A stretch of DNA of 64,000 nucleotides, from NCBI RefSeq assembly GCF_029910655.1, contig NZ_CP123897.1:4391547-4455546 (forward strand), in the 5' to 3' direction. This document shows positions 17,383 through 26,063 of the stretch, piece by piece. Origin of the DNA: Methylomonas sp. UP202 (lineage in GTDB: Bacteria; Pseudomonadota; Gammaproteobacteria; Methylococcales; Methylomonadaceae). Both the position numbers and the translations under genes were made by a program. The notes below the pieces were generated by a model. The model saw nothing but the letters and a program-made list of their open reading frames with translations. It did not search any database and was not told where the DNA came from. Position 1 is the stretch's first letter; every line of letters begins with the position of its first letter.

Positions 17383-17688
17383 TCACGCCGCTGCCTTGTG
17401 CTCGTGGGTAAAGCAGGCTTTCGGGCAAACTTTGGAGCAAGCCTCGCAGCCGATACAGTCGGCGGCATTTTTAAGGCTCATCACCATCGTGTTGTCGTCA
17501 TCCTCGTCGAAGTCCTCCAAGTCGGCGGCGTCCAGTACATCTCCCCGGTCCACCAAATCGAACACGTCGCGCGGGCACACCTTGAAGCAACGGCCGCAAC
17601 CGATGCAGTCGCGTTGGTTCAAATCGGTCACGTAAGATGGCGTCCAAACGCTGCCGCCAAAGGTTACGCCGGTTACAAATTCGCTCAT
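17383..17688 (-). CDS. fdxB: nif-specific ferredoxin III
   Basis: This 101-residue ferredoxin binds two 4Fe-4S clusters through Cys28/31/34/38 and Cys78/81/84/88, separated by an acidic loop ('DFDEDDDN'). The start at 'MSEFVTGV' follows a GAGGAGAG ribosome site; a longer frame has none. FdxB is a nif-regulated electron carrier implicated in FeMo-co synthesis or in feeding nitrogenase. It lies 17 bases downstream of the CCE_0567-type gene. Confidence 0.93.
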   Translation of the reverse strand: MSEFVTGVTFGGSVWTPSYVTDLNQRDCIGCGRCFKVCPRDVFDLVDRGDVLDAADLEDFDEDDDNTMVMSLKNAADCIGCEACSKVCPKACFTHEHKAAA

Positions 17689-17705
17689 ATCGCTCTCCTC
17701 AAGCC

Positions 17706-17915
17706 TCATCCGCCACTGGCGGCTTGAAATTTCTTGTTGGCTTCGTCCCAAGCCTTACATGCGTCGTACGTCGTTTGGGCAATGCCCATCAACTCCCCGT
17801 AAGCATCCGGCAAACGGTCTTCGATCAGATCATGCAACACCGACGCCGCCTCGTTGGCCAGGCGTTTGGTCTTTTTCACTTCTTTTTCCAGCGCTTTAAT
17901 CTCTTCGTCACTCAT
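17706..17915 (-). CDS. CCE_0567/DUF683-family small nif protein
   Basis: The 69-residue helical protein begins 'MSDEEIKALEKEVKKTKRLA' and contains 'HDLIEDRLPDAYGEL', the signature of the small metal-binding proteins encoded next to nifX in diazotrophs (orf6 in Azotobacter). It is nine bases downstream of the DUF269 gene and belongs to the same transcript. Its exact function is not established. Confidence 0.88.
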   Translation of the reverse strand: MSDEEIKALEKEVKKTKRLANEAASVLHDLIEDRLPDAYGELMGIAQTTYDACKAWDEANKKFQAASGG

Positions 17916-17924
17916 AATTTCACC

Positions 17925-18398
17925 TCAAGCTTCCGCCACTTCTTTGAATTGCTCGATCAAGGCCACGGCTTTTTCCAACACTTTCTCGGTTTTTTCGTTC
18001 AACTCTTCCAAACTGCCGAAGCCGAAGCGATGCACGTCGCGCAACACTTTGTCGACCGCGATCAGTTTGCCGACCAACACCAGCGCCCGGCCGAAGCCTT
18101 CGTGGGTGATATTGATCACCGGTACCGCCATCAGACCGCAACGTTTTTCCACCAGCGAGGAAATGGCGTTGTAATACGCCTTGACGCGGGCCAGCGTAAT
18201 TTCGTCTGGATCGCCGATGACCGGCACTTCGCGTTTGCGCTCCTTGGTCATGATCAGAGGATCGATGATTTTTTCCTCGGACCAACCTTCGTAGGTGTCG
18301 TAGGTATCCATTGCTCTGAGTTGTTTGATCATCTCGACAACGATTTCAGAGCTCATCAAAGGGTCGCCGGCTTCGACGACGAGTGCGGGTTGAGACAT
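17925..18398 (-). CDS. NifX-associated nitrogen fixation protein (DUF269)
   Basis: The 157-residue product, starting at 'MSQPALVVEA' with a GGAGAA ribosome site, has the DUF269 hallmarks 'DTYDTYEGWSEEKIIDPLIM' and 'RCGLMAVPVINITHEGFGRA'. It is the orf5 homologue that follows nifX in Azotobacter and many diazotrophs and is thought to assist FeMo-co trafficking. It lies 66 bases after nifX. Confidence 0.93.
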   Translation of the reverse strand: MSQPALVVEAGDPLMSSEIVVEMIKQLRAMDTYDTYEGWSEEKIIDPLIMTKERKREVPVIGDPDEITLARVKAYYNAISSLVEKRCGLMAVPVINITHEGFGRALVLVGKLIAVDKVLRDVHRFGFGSLEELNEKTEKVLEKAVALIEQFKEVAEA

Positions 18399-18464
18399 GG
18401 TGGGTTCTCCAGTGGTTTTGGTTAGGGCGGCGAACCGCCGCAATTTGTCGATTCGTTAAAGCGC

Positions 18465-18950
18465 TTACTCGTCCCAGCCTTCGTCTTCCATCGCATCGAA
18501 GCGGCCGGCATCCGGCCCCTTGTGCGCGTTGATGGCCTTGATCAGCCACGCGGAAGGCCCGGCTTTCATTTCGTTCTGCAAATCGCCGATCAACTCTTTG
18601 ATGGTGCTGCCTTCATGGACTTTGATCGGCTGTATGCCCTGGGCGATGATTTGCTTGATCGCCGAGGCGCCGATGGCTTGGCAATAGACGGCCGCGCAGC
18701 CGTCCAGCAGTTGAATCTTGACCGACAACTTATCCTCGTTACCGTCCTGGGCCAGTTCGCCGAACTGCGCGGCTTCCAGCATTTCCGATTGCTCGGGGTC
18801 CACCGCGTAGACCGCGAACGAACGGGCTGAACCGAAATGCTGGTTGACATGCACCATATCGGTAGTGGCAAAGGCGACTTTAATCGCGGTTTCCATGGGC
18901 ATCCTCTGTTCAGGGGTATGCACAACCTGCATGCGACGGGCTAGTGACAT
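18465..18950 (-). CDS. nifX: FeMo-cofactor precursor carrier NifX
   Basis: NifX binds NifB-co and VK-cluster during transfer between NifB, NifEN and apo-nitrogenase. The 161-residue protein has the typical '[10 protein letters not shown]' start and '[19 protein letters not shown]' (residues about 24-42). The start lies inside the end of nifN, with a 10-base overlap, so the two are translationally coupled. Confidence 0.95.
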   Translation of the reverse strand: MSLARRMQVVHTPEQRMPMETAIKVAFATTDMVHVNQHFGSARSFAVYAVDPEQSEMLEAAQFGELAQDGNEDKLSVKIQLLDGCAAVYCQAIGASAIKQIIAQGIQPIKVHEGSTIKELIGDLQNEMKAGPSAWLIKAINAHKGPDAGRFDAMEDEGWDE

Positions 18951-20338
18951 GACGGCGAGCAGGCGTGGCGTTCGTTTTCCGGTTTTTGCGAATACGGCGA
19001 GTGATAGACTTCGATCTCTTCGTGCGCGAAGTTGATCACCAAGTTAGCCAAGTCGAACAAAGCTTGGCGCGTGCCGCGATAACCGATCCAGGTTTTTTGA
19101 TAGCCGCCGATGATGTCGTACAACGGAAAGCCGGTGCGCAGGATAGGCACGCCCAGGCGTTCCGCGCTATCGACCGCGTGCGAATTGCCGATCAGCAACT
19201 GCGCGCCGTTTTCCCTAGCGGTCAGCTCCAGATCTTCCAGGTCGCCGATCTTGACGCTGCTAACCGGCATTTTGCTCAGAATCGCCGCGTTAGCCGGGCT
19301 GATCGCCGCGACCACGTCGCCGCCCATGCCCTTGATCAAATGCACGCAGGCATTCAGCAAATCGGGATCCGCAGCGATCGCCACCTTGAGCTGGCCCAGC
19401 ATGAAATGGGTATCGAGCATCGCGTCCTGCAATTGAGCACGTTGGCGTTCTATCCGTTGCGGGACCGGCTGTTCGCTGATTTCGGCCAGCGCCAGGATCA
19501 GCGCATCGTTGGCTTCCAGGCCGTACAAATGTTCGAAAAAGTAACTCGGCACGCCGGTTTTTTCTTGCAGCAACTCGCCGGCTTTATGCAAGGAAGGTCC
19601 AATGATCAGCGAGGCCTTGGCCTCGCCCAGCGTAGCCAGTTCCGACACCGGCGTACCGCCTATCGTCACCGGCGAAAATTCGTCTTCGGTCAAGCTGCCG
19701 TCCAGCGAGTCGGATAAATCCGGCACCAGCACCGGCCGCAAGCCGAACATTTCTATCGTGTCTCGCAGGGCTTCCAGGTCGCCGGGCGTCAGCATGTGGC
19801 TGACCAACACGTTCACCTGCCGACGGCGATTACCTGGCTTGGTACCCGCCGTTTCGGCATCGGGCACCAGTGCATTGACGATCTCGTGTATCGTCGCGGC
19901 ATAGCCGGTCTCGACGCAACCGGTGAAATCAGGGGTATTGACCGCGACGACGGCAACGTGATCGTACTCCGGATACTTGGCGCGAAATTCGCGCACGTTG
20001 CGCTGTACGTCGCAACCCTGGGTTTCGGCCAAACCGGTGGTCAACACCGCAATCAAGGCCGGATTGGATTTCTCGGCGATGGCTTTCAAACCTTCGACGA
20101 CGTTTTCGTCGGCGCCCAGCACCGAGCTAGCTTGGTCCATCGCGGTGGTTTGCAATGGAATCGGCTCGCGAAAGTGCCGGACGAAGAATACTTTCGCGAA
20201 TGCGGTACAGCCTTGCGAGCCGTGCAGCATCGGAATCGCTCGATCGAAACCCAGGCAAGCCAACGAACCGCCGGTTGGCGCGCTGGCCTTTAACGGACTG
20301 ACCGAGAGTGCTTTCTTACGTTTGAGAATTTCCGCCAT
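18941..20338 (-). CDS. nifN: nitrogenase FeMo-cofactor scaffold subunit NifN
   Basis: This is the beta-like subunit of the NifEN scaffold, on which NifB-co matures into the FeMo-co precursor. The 465-residue length is standard. '[20 protein letters not shown]' (residues 25-44) holds the conserved Cys44 that helps hold the interfacial cluster, and '[17 protein letters not shown]' is typical of NifN. It follows nifE by 47 bases. Confidence 0.97.
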   Translation of the reverse strand: MAEILKRKKALSVSPLKASAPTGGSLACLGFDRAIPMLHGSQGCTAFAKVFFVRHFREPIPLQTTAMDQASSVLGADENVVEGLKAIAEKSNPALIAVLTTGLAETQGCDVQRNVREFRAKYPEYDHVAVVAVNTPDFTGCVETGYAATIHEIVNALVPDAETAGTKPGNRRRQVNVLVSHMLTPGDLEALRDTIEMFGLRPVLVPDLSDSLDGSLTEDEFSPVTIGGTPVSELATLGEAKASLIIGPSLHKAGELLQEKTGVPSYFFEHLYGLEANDALILALAEISEQPVPQRIERQRAQLQDAMLDTHFMLGQLKVAIAADPDLLNACVHLIKGMGGDVVAAISPANAAILSKMPVSSVKIGDLEDLELTARENGAQLLIGNSHAVDSAERLGVPILRTGFPLYDIIGGYQKTWIGYRGTRQALFDLANLVINFAHEEIEVYHSPYSQKPENERHACSPSCH

Positions 20339-20385
20339 CGCCGCCTACCTAGTTGCCTGAGTCAATCGCACACCGTCTAATCGGA

Positions 20386-21828
20386 CTAAGCCGCCTGAAT
20401 TTTTAACGCCGGCTCCACCGTTTCGCTGGCGACGGTTTTAGCGACGCCGCCGACGCGCCAGGGCATCGGCGCCCTGACCGACTCCCAAACCGGACTTTCC
20501 AGCGTCAGCGCCAGTTGGCGCACCAGTTCCAGCATGCCTTCGTAACCGGCATAACCGAATTCGCGCTCTTGGTTGATATCCAGGAACGGAATTTTGGCTT
20601 TCAACGCGGTGTACATATTGCGGCCACCGGCGATCAAAATATCGGCCTTATAATCGTGGACGACCTTCAACAGCGCTTTCGGGCTACCGTCCTCGATCAT
20701 CAGCGTATCCTCGCCCATCAGTTCGCGGATGCGCGCCTTGTCTTCCTCGGTGGACTTTTTGGTACCGGTCGCGACCACGACCATCCCCAAATCCTGCAAG
20801 GCCGAAATTACCGACCAGCTCTTGACCCCGCCGGTAAACAACAGCACCCGCTTGCCTTTCAAACGCTCGCGCCACGGCGCCAGCGCCGCGCGGATTCGAG
20901 CCTCTTCGCGGGCAATCAGCGCCTCGGTGCGTTCGGTCAAATCCGGATCGTCGATGACCTTGGCAAAATCGCGCAAGGACTGGCTGGTATCGGTAATGCC
21001 GTAGAAGCTGCCTTCGAACCACGGGGTTTTGTAATCTTTTTCCATACGACGGGCCACGTTCAGCATCGCTTTCGAGCAGACCATCATGTTGACTTCGGCT
21101 TTGTGCATGGTTTGCACCTCGCGGAAGCGGGCGTCGCCGGACAAGGTGCACAGCACCCGCAAGCCCAATTCGTCCAGCAAGGGCAGTACATGCCAGAATT
21201 CGCCGGCGATGTTGTATTCGCCGACCAGATTGACGTCGTGAACCTTGATACCGGGCCGCTCGGTACCCGGCGGCAATGGATCGGGATCGCGCGTGCCGAC
21301 CACATGGTTCAGCATCGCATCGGCGGCAATCCGGTTGCCCAGGTTTTTAGTGCCGTAGAAACCGGCGCTATCGATAGGTACCACCGGCACGCCCCAACGC
21401 TCGGCGGCTTCCTTGCAGGTCGCGTTGATGTCGTCGCCGACCAAGGCCGGTACGCAGGTGTTGTAGACGAACACCGCCGGCGGATTGTAGGTCTCGATGG
21501 CTTGTTTGATCGCGTGGAACAGCCGCTTTTCGCTGCGGCCCATCACGATATCCTGTTCGGTCAAATCGGTGGTCATGCCGATCCGGTATAAGTCCGGCCC
21601 CGACGACCGGGTCCCGCGGTTATCCCAAGAGCTGCCGGCACAGGCAATCGGCCCGTGGACAATATGGGCGACATCGGCGATAGGCAACAACGCAATCTGG
21701 GCACCGTCAAACGCACAACCGCCCGCGGCGGAGCCGGGTTTAGGCTTGGCACAACCGGATTTCTCCTTCTTGTTGTGTTCGCAAGCCGGTTCGTCCAATA
21801 ATTCCGCAATGTCTTTATTCGTTTTCAT
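20386..21828 (-). CDS. nifE: nitrogenase FeMo-cofactor scaffold subunit NifE
   Basis: This is the alpha-like NifEN subunit, 480 residues. Cluster ligands are visible at Cys38 ('GGCAFDGA'), Cys63 ('[10 protein letters not shown]') and Cys125 ('[11 protein letters not shown]'). Cys near residue 252 ('MMVCSKAML') corresponds to the precursor-binding residue. Transcription should begin at the sigma-54 promoter at 21860-21874, giving a leader of roughly 20 bases. nifHDK are not in the window. Confidence 0.97.
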   Translation of the reverse strand: MKTNKDIAELLDEPACEHNKKEKSGCAKPKPGSAAGGCAFDGAQIALLPIADVAHIVHGPIACAGSSWDNRGTRSSGPDLYRIGMTTDLTEQDIVMGRSEKRLFHAIKQAIETYNPPAVFVYNTCVPALVGDDINATCKEAAERWGVPVVPIDSAGFYGTKNLGNRIAADAMLNHVVGTRDPDPLPPGTERPGIKVHDVNLVGEYNIAGEFWHVLPLLDELGLRVLCTLSGDARFREVQTMHKAEVNMMVCSKAMLNVARRMEKDYKTPWFEGSFYGITDTSQSLRDFAKVIDDPDLTERTEALIAREEARIRAALAPWRERLKGKRVLLFTGGVKSWSVISALQDLGMVVVATGTKKSTEEDKARIRELMGEDTLMIEDGSPKALLKVVHDYKADILIAGGRNMYTALKAKIPFLDINQEREFGYAGYEGMLELVRQLALTLESPVWESVRAPMPWRVGGVAKTVASETVEPALKIQAA

Positions 21829-21859
21829 GACACGACCCCAAGTTTTTGCTTATCAACTT

Positions 21860-21874
21860 GCAACCGGCGTGCCA
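21860..21874 (-). promoter_or_regulatory. sigma-54 (-24/-12) promoter of nifE
   Basis: Read leftward, the sequence is TGGCAC-N5-TTGC, an exact match to the RpoN consensus. It ends 32 bases before the nifE ATG. Together with the upstream NifA-type site this predicts nitrogen- and oxygen-regulated expression of the operon. Confidence 0.88.
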
Positions 21875-21918
21875 AGCAATAACCCGATGATTTTCCAGCG
21901 ATTCCCGGACAAGCTTTT

Positions 21919-21934
21919 TGTAGGAAAACCGACA
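21919..21934 (-). promoter_or_regulatory. NifA upstream activator sequence
   Basis: An exact TGT-N10-ACA motif lies about 45 bases upstream of the -24 box. This is the NifA binding consensus, at a short but workable distance. Two direct CGACAAAC repeats (21930-21937 and 21951-21958, 21 bases apart) and an inverted TTTGTCG (21960-21966) overlap or flank it. Confidence 0.65.
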
Positions 21935-21966
21935 AACCACTAAGCGCGGGCGACAAACATTTGTCG

Positions 21967-22714
21967 GATACACGGTCGTTCCGCCCGGCGATTCGGCTGG
22001 ACTTTGTCGAACGCCCCGTAGCCGCCAGCCTCTCGCTAACTCTAACGCTTAACGCTACCCGCGCAATCCAGTGCGACCGGCCTATTGAAGTCCATGGCTT
22101 TTGCGCCCCGACTCGATTCGACGCTTACCAACTCGGACAGCCCGTCAAATGTTGAAAAATAGGCAACGGCGGCGCGAAGCATTGAACTTGCTCATGTTCG
22201 GTTCGAAAACCTCTCCGACCGGCCGCTCGACATCGGACTGGTCGTTGTCGTATTGCTAAGTATTGGTACGGAGACACGGAACAGCGTCGTCAAGATCCAA
22301 CAGCGCTGTATCGGCTATTGGTCCTGAGCAAAAGGCTTACTACCGCGCTGTTCACGCTGGAACACTCAGGAACCGACGACGTAAAAAGCCGCAACCATTT
22401 ATCGCAATGATTCAAAACAACTTTTTTCAGGAGATCACTATTGATTCGACGCGGGCGAAAGCGCACTATCATCGCCGTCGCCCACGCATTATTGAAAACC
22501 GTGTGTTTGGCGATCCGATAGGGCGACAGCTATCGGAATGCCCAAACTGATGCGGTCTTTCAGAACTACTGTTAAAGGGCCGGCATCGCTACACGGCTAG
22601 GATTGCGCCCCTCAACAAGCTATTAACCAGCTATGGACTTCAACCTATCACCGATCGACATATATCCGCATCATCTATATGTCGCCAACTCTAGAAACCC
22701 GCGAATCGCATTCT
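21967..22714. other. gap between nif and lap-like operons
   Basis: No confident gene is found. A perfect 9-base stem CGACATATA/TATATGTCG (22656-22684) sits about 30 bases past the tolC-like stop. It has no T-run, so it is at best a weak terminator or mRNA-stabilising hairpin. The frame around 22425-22550 is discussed separately as a possible transposase scrap. Confidence 0.45.
22425..22550 (+). pseudogene. possible IS5-like transposase remnant
   Basis: The frame contains 'ITIDSTRAKAHYHRR', which resembles the first catalytic Asp region of IS5-type transposases ('IDST.VKAH'). The similarity stops after a few residues and the frame ends soon after. No inverted repeats are seen. This is a weak call based on one short motif. 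Confidence 0.25.
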
Positions 22715-24043
22715 CTAATCCGCCGAACTGATGGGCTGAATCTCTTCCGGCAATTTGGTACCCAAATGCTTATTCAATTGGCCCTTGCTCGCCAAAATCC
22801 GGTACTGCGAGAATAACTCGTCGTATCTGGCGTTAATCAACGAGCTCTTGGCAACGTACATCTCGTTGTAGGTATCCAGCAAGTCCAATAAGGTACGCTG
22901 GCCGATATTGAACTGCTGTTGGTAAGCGATGATGGTTTTTTCGGCCGAGTCTGCGTGTTGTTTGTAGAACTCCATCTGGCTTTTCACGGTCTGGTAAGCC
23001 ACCCAGGACAAACGCATGCTTTCGACCACTTGGCGATGGGTGTTGTCGCGGATGTCCTTGGCCTGATTGATCAATTGCGCGGTCTGTTCGCGGCGGGCGA
23101 TGTCCTTGCCGCCGTTGAACAGGTTGTAGCGCATCCGCAGCATCGCGGTCATGTCCGAGTTGGTGCCGCGAATACCGTCCAGGTTGTAGTTGTGACTGAC
23201 ACCGGTTTCGATATCGAAACGCGGAAAGTACGGTGCCTTGGCGGTTTCGTGCTGGGCGAAGGCTGATTCGACATCCGAATTCGCCGACTTCAGAATCGGA
23301 TGGTCGGCCAGCGCTTCGTCGATGGCTTGTTCCATCGTCGCGGGCAACGCGGCGGTCGGCGCGGCGACCGGTTCGACCGCGTCCGGCAAGATGCCGATCA
23401 CCCGTTGAAAGCCGGTTTCGGCGTCTTTCAGGTTACCGGTCTCGGACCAGACGTTCTTCTCGGCCAAGGCCACCCGGCCCATCGATTGATCGACGTCGGC
23501 CCGCTTGCCGACGCCGCGCTCGCTACGCAATTTGATTTGCTCGTTGGTGCGCAAATGCAGTTGCAGGTTGTCCTTGGCTAGATTCAGCAACTCCTGACGG
23601 CGCAACACTTTCAGGTAGGCGTCGACGCCGTCCAGCGCGGTGATCTCGGACTGGCCGAACACGGTGTAGGCGCGCGAATCGGTACGTTTTTCCTGGCGCT
23701 CGACTTCGTTGGGAGTAGCCAGACCGTCGAACAACATTTGCCGGACCTGGATGGCGCCTTCCTCGCGATGATAAAACACCGAGCCGTCGCCTCGGGTGCG
23801 GGTGGTCGGATTGTTCGACTCTTCCCAGCCGATACCGGCCGTGGCGTCCACGGTCGGAAAGTAACCGGCCTTGGCTTGGCCGATTTCTTCCTCGACTGCC
23901 CGGCGTTCGGATTTGGCCGCCTGGATCTTCGGGTTGTCGTCCAGCACTTTCTGGATCGAATCCTGTAACGTTACCGCGTAGCCGTCGGTCGCAAACGCTA
24001 GTTGTATCGCGATGCTTACACCCCATCCGGTCGTCGATTTCAT
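22715..24043 (-). CDS. lapE: TolC/LapE-type outer-membrane channel of a type I secretion system
   Basis: The 442-residue protein has a signal-like N-terminus and the two OEP repeats ('KIQAAKSERRAVEEEIGQAK' near residue 38, 'PILKSANSDVESAFAQHETA' near residue 250). The late 'FNIGQRTLLDLLDTYNEMY' is typical of AggA/LapE-type channels that serve adhesin exporters. It is the last gene of an ABC-HlyD-LuxR-TolC operon, starting two bases after the LuxR stop. The symbol is by analogy with the Pseudomonas lap system; no adhesin is in the window. Confidence 0.85.
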   Translation of the reverse strand: MKSTTGWGVSIAIQLAFATDGYAVTLQDSIQKVLDDNPKIQAAKSERRAVEEEIGQAKAGYFPTVDATAGIGWEESNNPTTRTRGDGSVFYHREEGAIQVRQMLFDGLATPNEVERQEKRTDSRAYTVFGQSEITALDGVDAYLKVLRRQELLNLAKDNLQLHLRTNEQIKLRSERGVGKRADVDQSMGRVALAEKNVWSETGNLKDAETGFQRVIGILPDAVEPVAAPTAALPATMEQAIDEALADHPILKSANSDVESAFAQHETAKAPYFPRFDIETGVSHNYNLDGIRGTNSDMTAMLRMRYNLFNGGKDIARREQTAQLINQAKDIRDNTHRQVVESMRLSWVAYQTVKSQMEFYKQHADSAEKTIIAYQQQFNIGQRTLLDLLDTYNEMYVAKSSLINARYDELFSQYRILASKGQLNKHLGTKLPEEIQPISSAD

Positions 24044-24045
24044 GC

Positions 24046-24687
24046 CTATCCTCTTTGATATTGGTCGGTTTCTTTTAACAATATGGCCAGATGCAAGCGA
24101 TCGTCGACACCCAATTTGCGGAATATCGACGATAAATGCGCCTTGACTGTGCGCTCTGAAATATTCAGCGCCAGCGCGATACGTTTATTGTTTTCGCCCT
24201 GGCGGATCAGATTGGCGACTTCGAGCTCGCGCGCCGACAAGCCGGCGATCTGCTGCAGTTTCTGCTCGGCGTCGTAACGATTTTTCACGGTTTGAGTTTG
24301 TCTGGCGCGGGTCAACGCCCCGATCACCTTGGGGACCAGGGCGCGGCGTATCCAGATGTCGCCGTCCAGAATGCAGGCGACGGCCCGCTTCAATAATTCG
24401 GCGGATTCGGATTGATCGCAGTAACCGGCCGCGCCGTTGATCAACACTTCGATTTGCCGGCTATCCGGCCAATCGCAGCCCATCACTAGAAAACGGGTAT
24501 GGCGGTTGGAAAACAACGCCATCAGACTGGCATCGTCGTCCAGCTTCTTAGCGTCCAGAATGACCGCGTCGGCGGTGAATTCGGTCTTGGGATTGTGCAA
24601 CATACTGACCGTGTATTCCGAAATCAACGCGTGGTTCCATTGCGCGGTCAACTGGGGATTATTAGAACAAATCAATAGGTTAGCCAC
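24046..24687 (-). CDS. LuxR-type response regulator embedded in the secretion operon
   Basis: The 213-residue protein has a receiver-like N-terminal half with a central Asp in 'AVILDAKKL' but no N-terminal acidic pair ('LLICSNNPQ'). Canonical phosphorylation and Mg binding are therefore doubtful. The C-terminal half is a clear LuxR/FixJ HTH ('LSARELEVANLIRQGENNKR', 'ISERTVKAHLSSIFRKLGV'). Its place between the adaptor and channel genes suggests it controls this secretion system or its adhesin. No cognate histidine kinase is nearby. Confidence 0.85.
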   Translation of the reverse strand: MANLLICSNNPQLTAQWNHALISEYTVSMLHNPKTEFTADAVILDAKKLDDDASLMALFSNRHTRFLVMGCDWPDSRQIEVLINGAAGYCDQSESAELLKRAVACILDGDIWIRRALVPKVIGALTRARQTQTVKNRYDAEQKLQQIAGLSARELEVANLIRQGENNKRIALALNISERTVKAHLSSIFRKLGVDDRLHLAILLKETDQYQRG

Positions 24688-24704
24688 GGATATGCCGTTT
24701 GTAA

Positions 24705-26063
24705 TTATCGTTCTCTCAACGCCCTATCCCTGGCCTTGAATATCGGCTTCATCAGGTATTCGAGCACGGTTTTCTTGCCGGTCAATATATCGACCTCGGC
24801 GGTCATGCCGGCAATGATCTGCAAGCGTTCCCCACGGTTTTGCAAAGTGTTCGTGGCGGTGCGCAGGCGGATCAGGTAATAGCTGTCCTCATCCTTTTTC
24901 TCGCCGGGAATACTGTCGGCGCTAATATGCTCCAACACTGCGTCCAAACCGCCGTATATCGAATAGTCGTACGCGGTTAGTTTTACCACAGCTTGCTGTC
25001 CGGGGTGAAGAAAAGCGATGTCGGCCGGGCGGATTTTGGCCTCGATCAGCAACTGATCCTCGACCGGCACGATTTCCAACAAATCCATACCCGGCTGAAT
25101 TACGCCGCCGACCGTATTGATCTTGATGCGCTTGACGGTGCCCTTGACCGGCGACAACACCCGCGTCCGGCTGACCCGGTCTTCCAGCGCAACGGCGGAA
25201 GCGCTGGTGCGATCCAATTCGGCCTTGGTCTCGTTCAATTCCTTCAAGGCCTCGGTCCGAAAGCGCGCCTTGATTTCGGAAAGTTTATTGCGGGCTTCGT
25301 CCAGCGCCGAACGCGCACGCGGCATCGCCAGATTGGCCGAATTCAATTCGCCGCGCAAATCGTTGGCGGCCCGCTGCAGCCGCAACAATTCGACTTGCGA
25401 CATCGCGCCGTCGGCCACCAGCGGCTCGGACATTTTCACCTCGTCCTGCAGCATTTTGTAGCTGCGTCCGAGTTGCTCGCTCTTGGACTGCAACTCGACG
25501 ATTTCCTGTTCGCGCTGGCGAATCTGCTCGCTGAGAATATCGGTGTTCGATTTCAGTTCGTGTTGGCGGGAAGCCAGCAACTGCCTGATATTGTCGGCGA
25601 TTTGCGGCGCCTGCTTGACTACTTCGTCCGGCAATTGCAACGCGCCACCGTTGATTTCGGCGTTCAAGCGGGCGGTATTGGCCAGCAGTTCGTAATACTT
25701 GAGCTTGGCTTCCTGAAACGACGAGGCGAAACGGACCCGGTCCAATTGCAGCAAGACTTGATCTTTTTCGACGCTATCCCCCTCGCGCACCAGGATTTCC
25801 GAGACGATGCCGCCTTCCAGATTTTGTACGACCTGGATCTGGCTGGACGGTATCGTCTTGCCTTGACCGCGCGTCACTTCATCCAGCGTCGCGAAATTGG
25901 CCCAGACCAGCGCCACTGACACGAAGACCAGCGTGGTCAGCAAAATCAAATGACTTTGGATCGGCAATTCGTACAGCGCGCTGCCGTCGGCGATGTCGAA
26001 ATCGCGGCGGTCCTCGCTGCGATAGCGGTAGTCGGCCAGCCAAGCGCCCAAGGTTTTTTTCAT
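24705..26063 (-). CDS. lapC: HlyD/LapC-type periplasmic adaptor of type I secretion
   Basis: The 452-residue protein has a single membrane segment near residues 35-58. It is followed by 'SSQIQVVQNLEGGIVSEILV', the HlyD-family lipoyl half-motif, a long coiled-coil region (residues about 120-290) and the C-terminal beta-barrel with 'YDYSIYGGLDAVLEHISADS', a signature of type I adaptors. Its start overlaps the ABC gene stop (ATGA). Confidence 0.92.
   Translation of the reverse strand: MKKTLGAWLADYRYRSEDRRDFDIADGSALYELPIQSHLILLTTLVFVSVALVWANFATLDEVTRGQGKTIPSSQIQVVQNLEGGIVSEILVREGDSVEKDQVLLQLDRVRFASSFQEAKLKYYELLANTARLNAEINGGALQLPDEVVKQAPQIADNIRQLLASRQHELKSNTDILSEQIRQREQEIVELQSKSEQLGRSYKMLQDEVKMSEPLVADGAMSQVELLRLQRAANDLRGELNSANLAMPRARSALDEARNKLSEIKARFRTEALKELNETKAELDRTSASAVALEDRVSRTRVLSPVKGTVKRIKINTVGGVIQPGMDLLEIVPVEDQLLIEAKIRPADIAFLHPGQQAVVKLTAYDYSIYGGLDAVLEHISADSIPGEKKDEDSYYLIRLRTATNTLQNRGERLQIIAGMTAEVDILTGKKTVLEYLMKPIFKARDRALRER

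Noticed and set aside
20515..21591. Long plus-strand open frame of 358 codons opposite nifE
   Set aside because: It is antisense to a certain gene and has the His/Gln/Arg-rich composition of a reverse-frame shadow in GC-rich DNA.
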